Assembly (NCBI GenBank): GCA_965237765.1
Contig: OZ250157.1
Location: forward strand, 2,046,001-2,110,000
Length of the DNA stretch: 64,000 bases
Direction of reading: 5' to 3'
Origin: WTGJ01 sp965237765
GTDB lineage: Bacteria > Chloroflexota > Anaerolineae > Aggregatilineales > Phototrophicaceae
Shown here: piece by piece, positions 44,110 to 52,818 of the stretch
Layout: every line of letters begins with the position of its first letter
Position numbering within the stretch: the stretch's first letter is position 1
The notes under the pieces: generated by a model
What the model saw: the letters and a program-made list of their open reading frames with translations, nothing else
Database searches by the model: none
Told to the model about the DNA's origin: nothing
Translations under genes and position numbers: made by a program

Positions 44110-45369
44110 ATGGTGGAATCAATTGGCAAAGTGGTGCTGGCTTACAGCGGCGGCCTGGATACCTCGGTCATCGTCCCCTGGCTGAAGAACAATTACGATT
44201 GTGAAGTGATTTGCTTTTGCGCAGATTTGGGCCAGGAGGAAGAGCTGGATGGCCTGGAGGAAAAAGCGCTCGCTTCCGGCGCGAGTAAGCTGTACATCCG
44301 CGACTTGCGCGAGGAATTTCTGCGCGATTACGTCTTGCCCACGATGCAGGCCGGCGCCATCTACGAGCGCGAATATCTGCTGGGCACTTCCTTCGCTCGG
44401 CCGCTCATCGCGCGGCACCTGGTAGAGATCGCCGAAGCTGAAGGCGCGCAGGCCATCGCTCACGGTTGCACCGGCAAAGGCAACGACCAGGTGCGCTTCG
44501 AGCTGACGGCGATGGCGCTCAACCCGAAATTGCGCGTGATCGCCCCCTGGCGCGAATGGAATATCCGCAGTCGTGAAGACGCGCTCGCTTACGCCGCCGA
44601 ATTCAATGTGCCCGTAACCGCTTCTGAAAAATCGATATACAGCCGCGACCGCAATCTCTTTCACCTCAGCCACGAGGGCGGCTTATTGGAAGACCCCTGG
44701 AACGAGCCAGAGGCGAGTATGTTCCAGCTCACTGTGAGCCCAGAAGAGGCGCCAGACGAGGCGCGAATGCTGGAGATCGGTTTCGAAGCCGGCGGGCCGA
44801 CGAGCGTGGATGGCGAAGCGCTCCCCTTGGTCGCCCTGTTTGAGCGTTTGAACTTGCTGGCGGGGGCACATGGCGTCGGCCGTGTGGATATGGTGGAGAA
44901 CCGGCTGGTCGGCATGAAGAACCGTGGCGTGTACGAGACGCCAGCGGGCACGTTGCTTCATGTCGCCCACCAGGCGCTGGAGAGCATCTGCATCGACAAA
45001 TACACGATGCATTACAAAGACACCGTCGCCATCAAATTCGCCGAGCTGGTCTATAATGGGCAGTGGTTCACGCAATTGCGTGCGGCGCTATCGGCTTTCG
45101 TGGTTGTCACTCAACAAAAGGTAACGGGCACGGTGCGCATGAAGCTGTACAAGGGAAATTGTATCGTCACCGGCCGGCGCAGCCCCTTCAGCCTGTACCG
45201 AGAAGATTACGCTTCCTTCGGCGAAGAGGACGTCTATGACCAGCGCGACGCGGAGGGCTTCATCAACCTGTTTGGTTTGCCGCTCAAGGTAGAGGCGATG
45301 CTGGCGCTCGAAGCTGGCAGCAGCCGCCGTTACCCCGAGCCAGATTTCAGCATCTTCAAGCGCGATTGA
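44110..45369 (+). CDS. argG: Argininosuccinate synthase
   Basis: A 419-residue arginine-pathway enzyme joining citrulline and aspartate with ATP. The PP-loop is LAYSGGLDTSVI near the N-terminus; GCTGKGNDQVRFEL, SEKSIYSRDRNLFHLSHEGGLLEDPW, and ENRLVGMKNRGVYETPAGT are family motifs. The ATG at 44110 has GGGAG six bases upstream. argH follows after 28 bases and ilvE overlaps argH, giving an amino-acid operon. Confidence 0.96.
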   Translation: MVESIGKVVLAYSGGLDTSVIVPWLKNNYDCEVICFCADLGQEEELDGLEEKALASGASKLYIRDLREEFLRDYVLPTMQAGAIYEREYLLGTSFARPLIARHLVEIAEAEGAQAIAHGCTGKGNDQVRFELTAMALNPKLRVIAPWREWNIRSREDALAYAAEFNVPVTASEKSIYSRDRNLFHLSHEGGLLEDPWNEPEASMFQLTVSPEEAPDEARMLEIGFEAGGPTSVDGEALPLVALFERLNLLAGAHGVGRVDMVENRLVGMKNRGVYETPAGTLLHVAHQALESICIDKYTMHYKDTVAIKFAELVYNGQWFTQLRAALSAFVVVTQQKVTGTVRMKLYKGNCIVTGRRSPFSLYREDYASFGEEDVYDQRDAEGFINLFGLPLKVEAMLALEAGSSRRYPEPDFSIFKRD

Positions 45370-45397
45370 TGACCAGGTATTTGGGGCGGCGGGCACG

Positions 45398-46792
45398 ATG
45401 ACTCTCTGGGGTGGGCGTTTCGCCGAAGAGACGGCGCCCAATCTGCGCGCCTTCAAAGATAGCATCGGCTTCGATCGGCGCCTGTATGCCGAAGATATTG
45501 CTGGCAGCGTGGTCTACGCGCGGGCGTTGGCACGGGCGGAGGTGCTCAGTGCAGAAGAGGCCGAAACGATCATCCGTGGCCTGGAAGAGGTGCGCCGCGA
45601 ATTCGCCGATGGTCGCTTCGAATACCGCGAGACAGATGAAGATATCCATACGGCTGTCGAGCGCCGCCTCATCGAAATCGTCGGTGATGTGGGTGGCAAA
45701 TTGCACACTGGCCGCAGCCGCAACGAGCAGGTAGCCACCGATTTGCGGCTCTGGTTGTTGGCGCGTTTACCGGCGCTCGATGCTGAGCTAGGGTGCCTGC
45801 AAAAGGCACTCATCCAACGCGCGAGCGAGCATCTGGGTAGCGTCATGCCGGGTTATACTCATATGCAACCAGCCCAACCCATCAGCGCCGCGCATTGGTT
45901 GCTCAGCTATTGCTGGATGTTGATGCGCGATCGCGGTCGCTTGCGGGATGCACGGCGGCGTACGGCTGTCTGTCCGCTGGGCTCCGGCGCGCTGGCGGGA
46001 ACGCCTTTCCCACTCGACCGCGAGGCGATGGCCCGCGAGTTGGGCTTCACCGCGCCAACGCAAAATAGCCTGGACGCGGTGAGCGACCGTGATTTCGTGG
46101 CAGAAACAGCTTTCGCCGCCGCCTTGCTCGGCGTGCACCTGAGCCGTTTGGCGGAGGACATCATCCTTTTTAGTAATCCGATGTGGGGTTTTGCACGCTT
46201 GCCAGACCGTTACAGTACTGGATCTAGTTTGATGCCCCAAAAGCGCAATGCTGACGTATTCGAGTTGACGCGCGGCAAGGCTGGCCGATTGCTGGGCCAT
46301 TTGGTGAGCGTATTGACGATGTTGAAGGGCTTGCCGAGCGGCTACAACGCCGATTTGCAGGAAGATAAGGAATCAATCTTCGACGTGCTGGATACGCTGG
46401 AGGCACTGTTGCCTTTGTTGGCGGATGTCGTCGATATGCTCGAATTCGATGTGTCGGCGATGCGCGCGGCGCTGGATGAGGAGCTGCTGGCGACCGATTT
46501 GAGCGATTATCTGGTGCGTGTGGGTGTGCCGTTTCGAGAGGCGCATGCCATTGTCGGGCGGGTGGTAGCGCGCGCTACAGAATCCGGCTCGACGCTCTCG
46601 CAATTTCCGCTGCGTGAGCTGCGTGAAATATCGCCGCAATTTGGCGCAGATGTCGCCAGCGTATTCGATATGGATGCGTCGTTGGCGCGTCGCAATGCGC
46701 CGGGCGGGACGGCGCCGGTAGCGGTGGCTGCACAAATCGAAGCCGCACGAGAATGGCTGGATCGATTCGATAAGGACGGAGGAACGGGATGA
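45398..46792 (+). CDS. argH: Argininosuccinate lyase
   Basis: A 464-residue fumarase-superfamily enzyme splitting argininosuccinate to arginine and fumarate. It begins MTLWGGRFAE, with GRSRNEQVATDLRLW, MPGYTHMQPAQPISAAHWLLS, and the signature loop GSSLMPQKRNADVFEL, where the catalytic Ser is retained and the usual KKNPD reads KRNAD. It ends in a four-base overlap (ATGA) with ilvE. Confidence 0.96.
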   Translation: MTLWGGRFAEETAPNLRAFKDSIGFDRRLYAEDIAGSVVYARALARAEVLSAEEAETIIRGLEEVRREFADGRFEYRETDEDIHTAVERRLIEIVGDVGGKLHTGRSRNEQVATDLRLWLLARLPALDAELGCLQKALIQRASEHLGSVMPGYTHMQPAQPISAAHWLLSYCWMLMRDRGRLRDARRRTAVCPLGSGALAGTPFPLDREAMARELGFTAPTQNSLDAVSDRDFVAETAFAAALLGVHLSRLAEDIILFSNPMWGFARLPDRYSTGSSLMPQKRNADVFELTRGKAGRLLGHLVSVLTMLKGLPSGYNADLQEDKESIFDVLDTLEALLPLLADVVDMLEFDVSAMRAALDEELLATDLSDYLVRVGVPFREAHAIVGRVVARATESGSTLSQFPLRELREISPQFGADVASVFDMDASLARRNAPGGTAPVAVAAQIEAAREWLDRFDKDGGTG

Positions 46793-47715
46793 AGAACGGC
46801 GCCTTGATCTGGCGGAATGGTGAGCTGATCCCCTGGGAGGATGCGACCGAGCACGTTAGCGCGCACGTATTCCATTATGGCTCGAGCGTGTTTGAGGGGC
46901 TGCGCGCGTATTCGACGCCACGCGGACCAGCCATCTTCCGCATGCGGCCGCATACCCAAAGAATGGTCAATTCTTGCAAGATCGCGCGAATCAAGCTGGA
47001 GTATTCCGGTGATCAACTCGATGAGGCCATCGTCGAGTTGGTGCGCATGAACGGCCACGAAGCATGTTACGTCCGCCCGCTGGTGTATCGCGGCACGGGG
47101 CAGATCGGCGTGGAAGGCCGCGGCGCTCTCGTTCATACCATCATATTCTCTTTCGATTGGGGCGCGTATCTCGGGCAAGAGGCGATCGAGCAGGGCGTCG
47201 ATGTGCAGATCAGCTCCTGGCGGCGTTTTTCGCCGGGGACGCTGCCGGGCATGGCCAAGATTGGCGGGCAATACGTCAATAGCCAGTTCATCACGATGGA
47301 GGCGGTCGACAACGGTTTTGCGGAAGGTATCGCCCTCGGGCATTCGGGCAACATCAGCGAAGGCGCGGGTGAGAACATCTTCGTCGTACTCGATGGCGTG
47401 GTCTATACGACAGGGGCCGGGGCATCGATCTTGATGGGCGTAACGCGCGCTTCGGCCCTGACCATCCTCGCGGATTTGGGCTATGAAGTGCGCTACGAGG
47501 ATATCCCGCGCGAGATGCTTTACATCGCCGACGAGGTCTTTTTCACAGGGACGGCGGCGGAGATCACGCCAGTGCGCTCGGTGGACCGCATCGCGGTGGG
47601 CGCTGGTTCGCGCGGGCCGGTGACGCAGCAAGTGCAGGAGCGATTCTTCGGCATCACGAGCGGTGCGGCGGCGGATCCGTATGGTTGGTTGACGTATATC
47701 AACGACCAGGGATAG
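46789..47715 (+). CDS. ilvE: Branched-chain-amino-acid aminotransferase
   Basis: A 308-residue fold-type IV PLP enzyme making Val, Leu and Ile. Start region IWRNGELIPWEDATEHVSAHVFHYGSSVFEGLRAY; PLP Lys in AKIGGQYVNSQ (usual AKxxGNY), GNISEGAGENIFVV, and FFTGTAAEITPV. It is translationally coupled to argH. The combination argG-argH-ilvE is not the classic order and may reflect shared nitrogen control. Confidence 0.94.
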   Translation: MKNGALIWRNGELIPWEDATEHVSAHVFHYGSSVFEGLRAYSTPRGPAIFRMRPHTQRMVNSCKIARIKLEYSGDQLDEAIVELVRMNGHEACYVRPLVYRGTGQIGVEGRGALVHTIIFSFDWGAYLGQEAIEQGVDVQISSWRRFSPGTLPGMAKIGGQYVNSQFITMEAVDNGFAEGIALGHSGNISEGAGENIFVVLDGVVYTTGAGASILMGVTRASALTILADLGYEVRYEDIPREMLYIADEVFFTGTAAEITPVRSVDRIAVGAGSRGPVTQQVQERFFGITSGAAADPYGWLTYINDQG

Positions 47716-47733
47716 AGATCGACGCTTCGCCGG

Positions 47734-48039
47734 TCAGAAGGGCCAGAAGCGGCAGAAATTGATGTCGGCGCCGCTGCCGCAGGTGGTGGCGAGGGTATAG
47801 AGCAGCGCGCCGCCGCCAAGCAGCAACGCCAGGAGCGCCAGGCATCCGCACCAGCCTTCTGGCCCGCCGCCGATGAGCGAAGTGAGCGCGTCGAAAATGC
47901 CGCTGAACAAATCGAAAAAGCCGGTCAACGCGTTCATCAACACGAGCAAGATGACGGCCACCGCGCACAGGATGCCCAAGCCCAACGCGAGGATGACCGG
48001 ATCGGGGTTCTGCAGGAAAGCTGGCAAGAAATCGAGCAT
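47734..48039 (-). CDS. Small membrane protein of unknown function
   Basis: A 101-residue protein with helices at about 15-38 (PVILALGLGILCAVAVILLVLMNAL) and 64-84 (CLALLALLLGGGALLYTLATT), plus four Cys. It starts three bases after the preceding gene, so it is co-transcribed with it and the NUDIX gene. No family recognised. Confidence 0.65.
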   Translation of the reverse strand: MLDFLPAFLQNPDPVILALGLGILCAVAVILLVLMNALTGFFDLFSGIFDALTSLIGGGPEGWCGCLALLALLLGGGALLYTLATTCGSGADINFCRFWPF

Positions 48040-48042
48040 GGT

Positions 48043-48435
48043 TTATTCGCCAGGCTGGCAGGAGGTAGCGGGCGCGTCCGGCGAGAGCAACCAGGGCGCG
48101 TTCGATCCCGTGCGGGCGTAGCACTCGCAGTAGCGCGCCACGCTTGCGCTTTCGCCGCGCCAAAATAAATAGCGCACCGTGCTGCCGACGCAAGCGCGTG
48201 CGCCGTCTTCGCTGCGGGATACGCTGCTGGTCGTGAAGCTGAGACCGGTGTAATCCGCATCGGTCAGCAATTGTACGCGCAGCAGGACATCGCCGGGCAG
48301 GCCGCTACGGCTGAAGACGATTTGACCATCGCGCGCCAGGGCGAAGAGCGCGCAGGGCAGCAATAAGAACGCGAACCAGCACACGAGGGCTAACGCGCAA
48401 CCGAGGCGCTTCAGCGCCCTAGCGAGCGTTGCCAT
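48043..48435 (-). CDS. Membrane-anchored small protein of unknown function
   Basis: A 130-residue protein from the ATG at 48435. One N-terminal helix (CALALVCWFAFLLLPCALFALA) precedes a soluble domain with several Cys (RACVGSTVRYLFW, RYCECYARTG, TSCQPGE), which may form disulfides outside the cell. It overlaps the NUDIX gene by 17 bases. Upstream in-frame ATG at 48462 is possible. No family recognised. Confidence 0.65.
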   Translation of the reverse strand: MATLARALKRLGCALALVCWFAFLLLPCALFALARDGQIVFSRSGLPGDVLLRVQLLTDADYTGLSFTTSSVSRSEDGARACVGSTVRYLFWRGESASVARYCECYARTGSNAPWLLSPDAPATSCQPGE

Positions 48436-48976
48436 CTTCGTCTTCTTCAGCTGCTTCGTCATGGAAGCGAAGCAGCAGGCGGTCAGCATCGTCGTAACTC
48501 AGGTGCGCGAATAGGGGCGCGGCGGCAGGTTCATCGGTGTCATTCAGGATGCGAGTGAGTAGGAGCGGCAAATCTTCCACCAGATCCAGCTGCGGCAATT
48601 GAGAACGCGGCAGCCAGCGGAGCTCACCTTCGTCGCTATGGGTGGGAGGCAATTCGCGTGTGGGGCTTTCGCCAGAGAAGATGAAGACGAGCACGCCGCT
48701 CACGCCGCCCGGATCGACGTGGTAGATGGCGCGCAATTCGAGGCGTTTGGGGCGGATGCCGGCCTCTTCCTCCAATTCACGGAAGGCACCGGCGAGGGGG
48801 TCTTCGTCGCGCTCGAGATGCCCGCCGAGACCGTTATAACGCCCGGGGAAGATTCGGCGCTGGGGGCTGCGTTTCATCAGCAGGATTTCGTCGCCATGGG
48901 TGAGGAAAATGAGCGTGCGTGCGCTCACCAGCCAACGATTTCCGCTCTCCCCTGCGCCCTGGTCGGCCGCGCCCAT
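48419..48976 (-). CDS. NUDIX hydrolase (8-oxo-dGTP diphosphatase-like)
   Basis: A 185-residue pyrophosphohydrolase. The Nudix box is complete: GGHLERDEDPLAGAFRELEEEAGI (G-x5-E-x7-RE-x2-EE-x-G-I), near residue 50. The surrounding GDEILLMKRSPQRRIFPGRYNGLGG is typical of MutT-like housekeeping enzymes, but substrate cannot be fixed. GAGGAGG precedes the ATG. It heads a three-gene minus-strand operon with two small membrane proteins. Confidence 0.9.
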   Translation of the reverse strand: MGAADQGAGESGNRWLVSARTLIFLTHGDEILLMKRSPQRRIFPGRYNGLGGHLERDEDPLAGAFRELEEEAGIRPKRLELRAIYHVDPGGVSGVLVFIFSGESPTRELPPTHSDEGELRWLPRSQLPQLDLVEDLPLLLTRILNDTDEPAAAPLFAHLSYDDADRLLLRFHDEAAEEDEDGNAR

Positions 48977-49117
48977 TTTGCCTCCTCACTCCAAGCTAAT
49001 GATAGTGCCTGCGGCCAAATCTGCCTTTGCCCAGGGAGGCGTTGCTGCCGGCCATCACGCCACGCTAGTCCCAGCGTGCGCCATCTGCTAGTCTTGCGCC
49101 AGTTACGGGAGTGCGAC

Positions 49118-49948
49118 ATGAGCAGCAGCGACCCGCCAATCCCTGATTTGCGCGTGTTGTGCTCGGACCAGCTGCTGCCGCACGAGGAGCACGATCCGCA
49201 ACGCCTGGCGCCGCTCGTGGCGCGCTTCTCCACCGCTTCACATTTGATTAACCCGCCGCTGGTGGCGCAGCTGGATGACGCCGGCGATGATGAAGAGCGC
49301 TTCGTCATCCTCGATGGCGCCAACCGCTGGCGCGCCTTTACTGAGCTGGGCTACCCGCACATTTTGGTGCAGGTCATCGATCTGCACACGGAGCAAGTGC
49401 GCTTGCAGACCTGGAATCACGTCCTCGCAGGCGCCGAGCGGGCCGCGCTCGTGCGGGCGTTGGAGCTGTTACCACAACTCGAGTTGGAGGAGGGCGAACA
49501 CGCTCACGCCCTGGCGCATGTGGTATTCCGTGACGGCAGCATCCTGGCGCTCTGTACGCCGTTGCAAACCCTGAGGGAGCAAAATACTGCCCTGCGCGAA
49601 ATTGTGCGATGCTACCTTTCGGAGGCGCGTCTCTATCGCACCGCTTTGCTGGAACCGGACGATGTCTGGGCGCAATTCCCGGAAGCGCAGGCGCTGGTCT
49701 TTTTCCCGCACCTGCGCCCGAGCGACATCCAGCTGGCAGCGTTGCGCGGCGCTTATATGCCGCCTGGGGTGAGCCGCCACATCATCCAGGGCCGGGCGAT
49801 CCGTGTGAATTATCCGCTCCAATTGCTATTGGATGAGGGGCTGACGCTGGCGCAAAAGAACGCGAATCTACGCTTTTGGGTGCATGAAAAATTGAAGCGG
49901 CGGCAGTTGCGCTTCTACGCCGAATCGACCTATATGTATGACGAATGA
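49118..49948 (+). CDS. SbnI/SerK-like free L-serine kinase (ParB-fold)
   Basis: A 276-residue protein with a ParB/Srx N-terminal fold and the C-terminal domain of SbnI, the Staphylococcus free L-serine kinase (ATP + L-Ser to O-phospho-L-serine). Matches by eye: LLPHEEHDP at 19-27, with H22-E23 aligned to the His-Glu containing the SbnI catalytic glutamate; VILDGANRWRAFTELG (D66-R70) to the SbnI DGVHR loop; and the near-C-terminal PPGVSRHIIQGRAIRVNYPLQLL plus RRQLRFYAESTYMYDE to SbnI's closing segment. No DNA-binding HTH as in chromosomal ParB. The ATG at 49118 has GGGAG six bases upstream. It heads a tightly overlapped operon with an ACT protein and a JAMM peptidase. Activity is inferred from resemblance only. 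Confidence 0.75.
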   Translation: MSSSDPPIPDLRVLCSDQLLPHEEHDPQRLAPLVARFSTASHLINPPLVAQLDDAGDDEERFVILDGANRWRAFTELGYPHILVQVIDLHTEQVRLQTWNHVLAGAERAALVRALELLPQLELEEGEHAHALAHVVFRDGSILALCTPLQTLREQNTALREIVRCYLSEARLYRTALLEPDDVWAQFPEAQALVFFPHLRPSDIQLAALRGAYMPPGVSRHIIQGRAIRVNYPLQLLLDEGLTLAQKNANLRFWVHEKLKRRQLRFYAESTYMYDE

Positions 49949-50324
49949 AGCGGGCGGTGGTCATTTGGTGCCCGAATACGCGTTGGCGCGATTACCGGCG
50001 ACGGCCATCACTGCGGCGGCCGGGATCATCGCCGAGCTGAGCGAGCCCAACAGCGCGCTATTCGTGGAAGCGGGCGCGGTGACCTTGCTCTTGCGGCGCG
50101 AAGCCTGGCCGGATTTCGCGGCGCGCTTGCCGGGCGCGGTTGTGGCAGCGATGGACTATCGGCCGCTGGGCTGTGGGGAGCTGAGCGGGGCGATCCTGGC
50201 ACGGTTGGCGTCAGCGGGCATCGGCGCGCTAGCCTATTCTGGTGCGGCCGGCATATGCGTATTCGTATCGGCTGCGGATTACGAGTTGGCGCAGGCGCTG
50301 GTGGATGAGCATGAGCCAGATTAA
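49938..50324 (+). CDS. ACT-domain protein
   Basis: A 128-residue protein with features of the ACT fold: EPNSALFVEAGAVTLLLRREAWPDF then GCGELSGAILARLASAGIGALAYSGAAGICVFV and a closing YELAQALVDE helix. This resembles the small stand-alone ACT proteins (CASTOR/ACT_7-like) that bind amino acids. It overlaps the serine-kinase gene by 11 bases, so it may sense serine or a product for that enzyme. Ligand unknown. Confidence 0.7.
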   Translation: MTNEAGGGHLVPEYALARLPATAITAAAGIIAELSEPNSALFVEAGAVTLLLRREAWPDFAARLPGAVVAAMDYRPLGCGELSGAILARLASAGIGALAYSGAAGICVFVSAADYELAQALVDEHEPD

Positions 50325-50706
50325 CTTCTTCGCTGAGCACGAAGCGCCCTTGCCCAAGGAGGAAATGCGGATTTTGAACGTGCGCGCTACCGCCTACCCA
50401 GACAAGCAGCGGCTGCGCGTCGCAGTGGAAGTGTCGCCCTTTTTGGAGCGGCCGAACTTACTGCTCCTGGTGCACGATGAGCACGATGAAGTTGTCGGCG
50501 AGGCCTCGGTCATCGCCACGATGCACGCGAATATGGAATTCACGCTGCACCTACGCCACACGGGCGAACCGGCCGGCGCCTATTCTCTGACGGTCGAGCT
50601 CTTCTACGAGACGCGCCAGCCGCCGCAAGATCGCTGGGTAGAAGGCTTCGTCATCCCAGCGATTACCGACGAAACACCGTCGCCGACGGACGAGGCCAGC
50701 ACATGA
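50311..50706 (+). CDS. Beta-rich protein of unknown function in the serine-kinase operon
   Basis: About 131 residues, all soluble. Alternating hydrophobic strands (RILNVRATAYPDKQRLRVAV, NLLLLVHDEHDEVVGEASV, MEFTLHLRH, YSLTVELFY) suggest an immunoglobulin- or C2-like sandwich. It ends in an acidic tail and has no C-terminal Gly-Gly, so it is not a ubiquitin-like sulfur carrier. It overlaps the ACT gene by 14 bases and the JAMM gene by four. ATG at 50305 or 50311; the latter has GGTGG at better spacing. Confidence 0.65.
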   Translation: MSQINFFAEHEAPLPKEEMRILNVRATAYPDKQRLRVAVEVSPFLERPNLLLLVHDEHDEVVGEASVIATMHANMEFTLHLRHTGEPAGAYSLTVELFYETRQPPQDRWVEGFVIPAITDETPSPTDEAST

Positions 50707-51239
50707 GCGTGCCCAGAGGTTTGCGCATGACGCGAGCGCAGGCGCAGGCGTTGGTTCAGGAGGCGCAAGCGGCGGCGCCGGCGGAATGTTGCGGCTTGCT
50801 CATTGGCGTGGCGGGACGGGTGTGCGAATCCCTATCCCTTTCGAATGTTGCCGCGCGGCCAGCGGTGGAATACGAGGCGGAGCCTAACGAATTGCTACGC
50901 GCGTTGCTGGATATCGAGGCGCGTAGTCTGGAATTGCTGGCGCTTTATCATTCGCACCCGGCGGGCGGGACGCTCCCATCGGCGCGGGATATCCGAGAGG
51001 CTTCCTATCCGCAGGCGGCGCAACTCATCATCGGCTTGGGCAACAGGCGGGTGGAGATGGCGGCCTGGCGCATCGAGGCGGGCGCAGTGACAGCTCTGCC
51101 TTTGTTGATCGATGAGATCGATGAAATGGATGGCAGGGAGTTCGGCGAAAATGAGCGCGCTCGACCCTGGTTGTTGGCGGTTGGCGCGTTGATCACGTTG
51201 GCACTGATGATGGGCCTGGCGCTGACGGCGCTCGGATAG
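50703..51239 (+). CDS. Membrane-anchored JAMM/MPN metallopeptidase
   Basis: A 178-residue Mov34/MPN-family protease. The JAMM zinc motif is complete: E28 (AECCGLLIG), then H83-S-H85-x7-S93-x2-D96 in YHSHPAGGTLPSARD. A linker rich in acidic residues leads to one C-terminal membrane helix (about 156-177). Bacterial relatives include Mec, which releases Cys from the CysO-Cys adduct in O-phosphoserine-dependent cysteine synthesis, and RadC-type proteins. Its place in an operon with a probable serine kinase favours the former, but the membrane helix is unusual. Confidence 0.85.
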   Translation: MSVPRGLRMTRAQAQALVQEAQAAAPAECCGLLIGVAGRVCESLSLSNVAARPAVEYEAEPNELLRALLDIEARSLELLALYHSHPAGGTLPSARDIREASYPQAAQLIIGLGNRRVEMAAWRIEAGAVTALPLLIDEIDEMDGREFGENERARPWLLAVGALITLALMMGLALTALG

Positions 51240-51241
51240 GC

Positions 51242-51721
51242 GTGGCGGCGCTGGCACGTATCCTGGCGGCGTTTTTGCTGGCGGCGTTGGCCATCGTCGA
51301 TTTTCGCGAGCGCCGCGTGCCGCGATCAGGGCAGCTGGCGTTATTGCTTTTGGTGGCCGCCGACGCGCTGTTCATTGTCGGCGGGCCGCGCGGTGACGAG
51401 GCGTTGTTTGGTGCGCTGTTGGCCGGGGCGGCCGGCTACCTGGTCTATCGTGGCGGGTTGATATACGGCCAATGGCGCAGGGTGAACGTGGTCGTTTTCG
51501 GGATGGGCGACGTGCGGGTGTTGGCGCTCGGCGGCGCGCTGCTGGGGCTGGCGGCGGTGCCGGCATTTCTCTGGCGGAGTGCGCTCTTCGGTTGCGTGTT
51601 GGCGCTGGGGGTTTTGCTGGCGCGGATGCTGCGCGGGCAGCCAATTGACCGTAGTCTAACGCTGCCCTATATCCCGCCGATCGCCCTGGCGGCAGGCTCG
51701 CTGCTATTCGGGATGGGTTGA
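51242..51721 (+). CDS. A24-family prepilin peptidase-like membrane protein
   Basis: A 159-residue protein, GTG start, with about five or six helices. It has the two catalytic aspartates of type IV prepilin peptidases: D20 in VDFRERRVP and D90 in VFGMGDVRVLALGG (GxGDxK-like, Arg for Lys). The N-terminal methylase domain is absent, as in TadV/CpaA-type peptidases. It begins two bases after the JAMM gene. No pilin genes are visible. Its last 55 bases overlap mnmA on the other strand. Confidence 0.82.
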   Translation: MAALARILAAFLLAALAIVDFRERRVPRSGQLALLLLVAADALFIVGGPRGDEALFGALLAGAAGYLVYRGGLIYGQWRRVNVVVFGMGDVRVLALGGALLGLAAVPAFLWRSALFGCVLALGVLLARMLRGQPIDRSLTLPYIPPIALAAGSLLFGMG

Positions 51722-52818
51722 ATTTCTGGCAACACACCGCTTTTTTCAATGAGGCCACCACCGAGCACGGTCTCACCTTCGTAAAACACTGCGCCTTGCC
51801 CGGGCGTGATGGCGAGTATCGGCTCTTCCAGGTGAACGCTTGCGCGACCATCGGGTAGCAACGTGATTTCGGCGGGATGCGCAGTGGCACGATAGCGGAT
51901 TTGGACCTGCGCGCGGAATGACGCCGATGGCGGCGTCCCGGCCTGCCAATTGACACCGTGGACGGTGAAAGCGCGCAGGGCCAGCTCATGCTTTTCGCCG
52001 ACGATGAGCGTGTTTCGCTCCGTATCCAGCGCCAGGACGTATAGCGGTGCGGCGCCGCCGATGCCCAGCCCACGTCGTTGCCCGATGGTATAATTGGCGA
52101 GGCCGCGGTGCTCGCCCAGATAACGGCCATCTGGGCGGTGGATGGGCCCCGTTTGCATGAGCGAGGCTCGTTCGCGGCGCAGGAAATCGCGGTAATCGCC
52201 CGCGCCGAGGAAACAAAGGTCCTGGCTATCCTTCTTGCTGGCGCTGGGCAGGCCGGCTGCGGCTGCGCGCTCGCGGATTTCTGGCTTGGTGAATTCACCG
52301 ATGGGGAAGAGCGCCTGTCGCAATTGCTCCTGGCTTAAAACGCTTAGGACGTAACTCTGATCTTTCTGGCTATCGCGCGCGCGCATCAGGCGCGAGGGTG
52401 CGCCGGCGCAGTGGCGGACGCGGGCGTGGTGGCCAGTGGCGAGGAAATCAGCGCCGATGGCCCGCGCTTGCTCGAGCAAGTATCCATAGCGGATCTGGCG
52501 GTTGCATTGCAGGCAGGGGTTGGGCGTCAGGCCACGCGCGTGCTCTTCGACGAAGAAATCGACGATGCGACGGCGAAATACGTCGCGCGCATCCAGCACG
52601 TAGAAGGGGATGCCGAGGATGTCCGCTACGCGGCGCGCATCGGCTTGCTGGCCGGGCGTGCAGCAGCGATTGGGCTGGTTTTCGGCGCCGCTTTCTGCCC
52701 AGAGGCGCATCATCATGCCGACCACATCGTAACCCGCCTCAACGAGCAGGGCCGCCGCCACGCTGCTATCCACACCGCCGCTCATAGCGATGACGACGCG
52801 CTTCCCCTTTGTCTTCAT
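51667..52818 (-). CDS. mnmA: tRNA-specific 2-thiouridylase MnmA
   Basis: A 383-residue enzyme that thiolates U34 of tRNA-Glu, -Gln and -Lys. The PP-loop is VIAMSGGVDSSVA; both catalytic cysteines are present (NPCLQCNRQIRYG and SKKDSQDLCFLG). ANYTIGQRRGLGIG and the C-terminal beta barrel (YRATAHPAEI, FYEGETVLGGGLIE) are typical. The start overlaps the iscS stop by four bases (ATGA), so sulfur donor and acceptor are coupled. It runs 55 bases into the prepilin peptidase gene. Confidence 0.95.
   Translation of the reverse strand: MKTKGKRVVIAMSGGVDSSVAAALLVEAGYDVVGMMMRLWAESGAENQPNRCCTPGQQADARRVADILGIPFYVLDARDVFRRRIVDFFVEEHARGLTPNPCLQCNRQIRYGYLLEQARAIGADFLATGHHARVRHCAGAPSRLMRARDSQKDQSYVLSVLSQEQLRQALFPIGEFTKPEIRERAAAAGLPSASKKDSQDLCFLGAGDYRDFLRRERASLMQTGPIHRPDGRYLGEHRGLANYTIGQRRGLGIGGAAPLYVLALDTERNTLIVGEKHELALRAFTVHGVNWQAGTPPSASFRAQVQIRYRATAHPAEITLLPDGRASVHLEEPILAITPGQGAVFYEGETVLGGGLIEKSGVLPEIQPIPNSSEPAARAIGGI

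Noticed and set aside
49060..49086. Hairpin CACGCT/AGCGTG between the NUDIX and serine-kinase genes as a terminator
   Set aside because: A six-base stem without a T-run, in a divergent promoter region; could be an operator, but there is too little support to annotate it.
48599..49117. N-terminal extension of the SbnI-like protein through the NUDIX gene
   Set aside because: It would be antisense to an intact NUDIX gene; the ATG at 49118 has a good ribosome-binding site and aligns with the family start.
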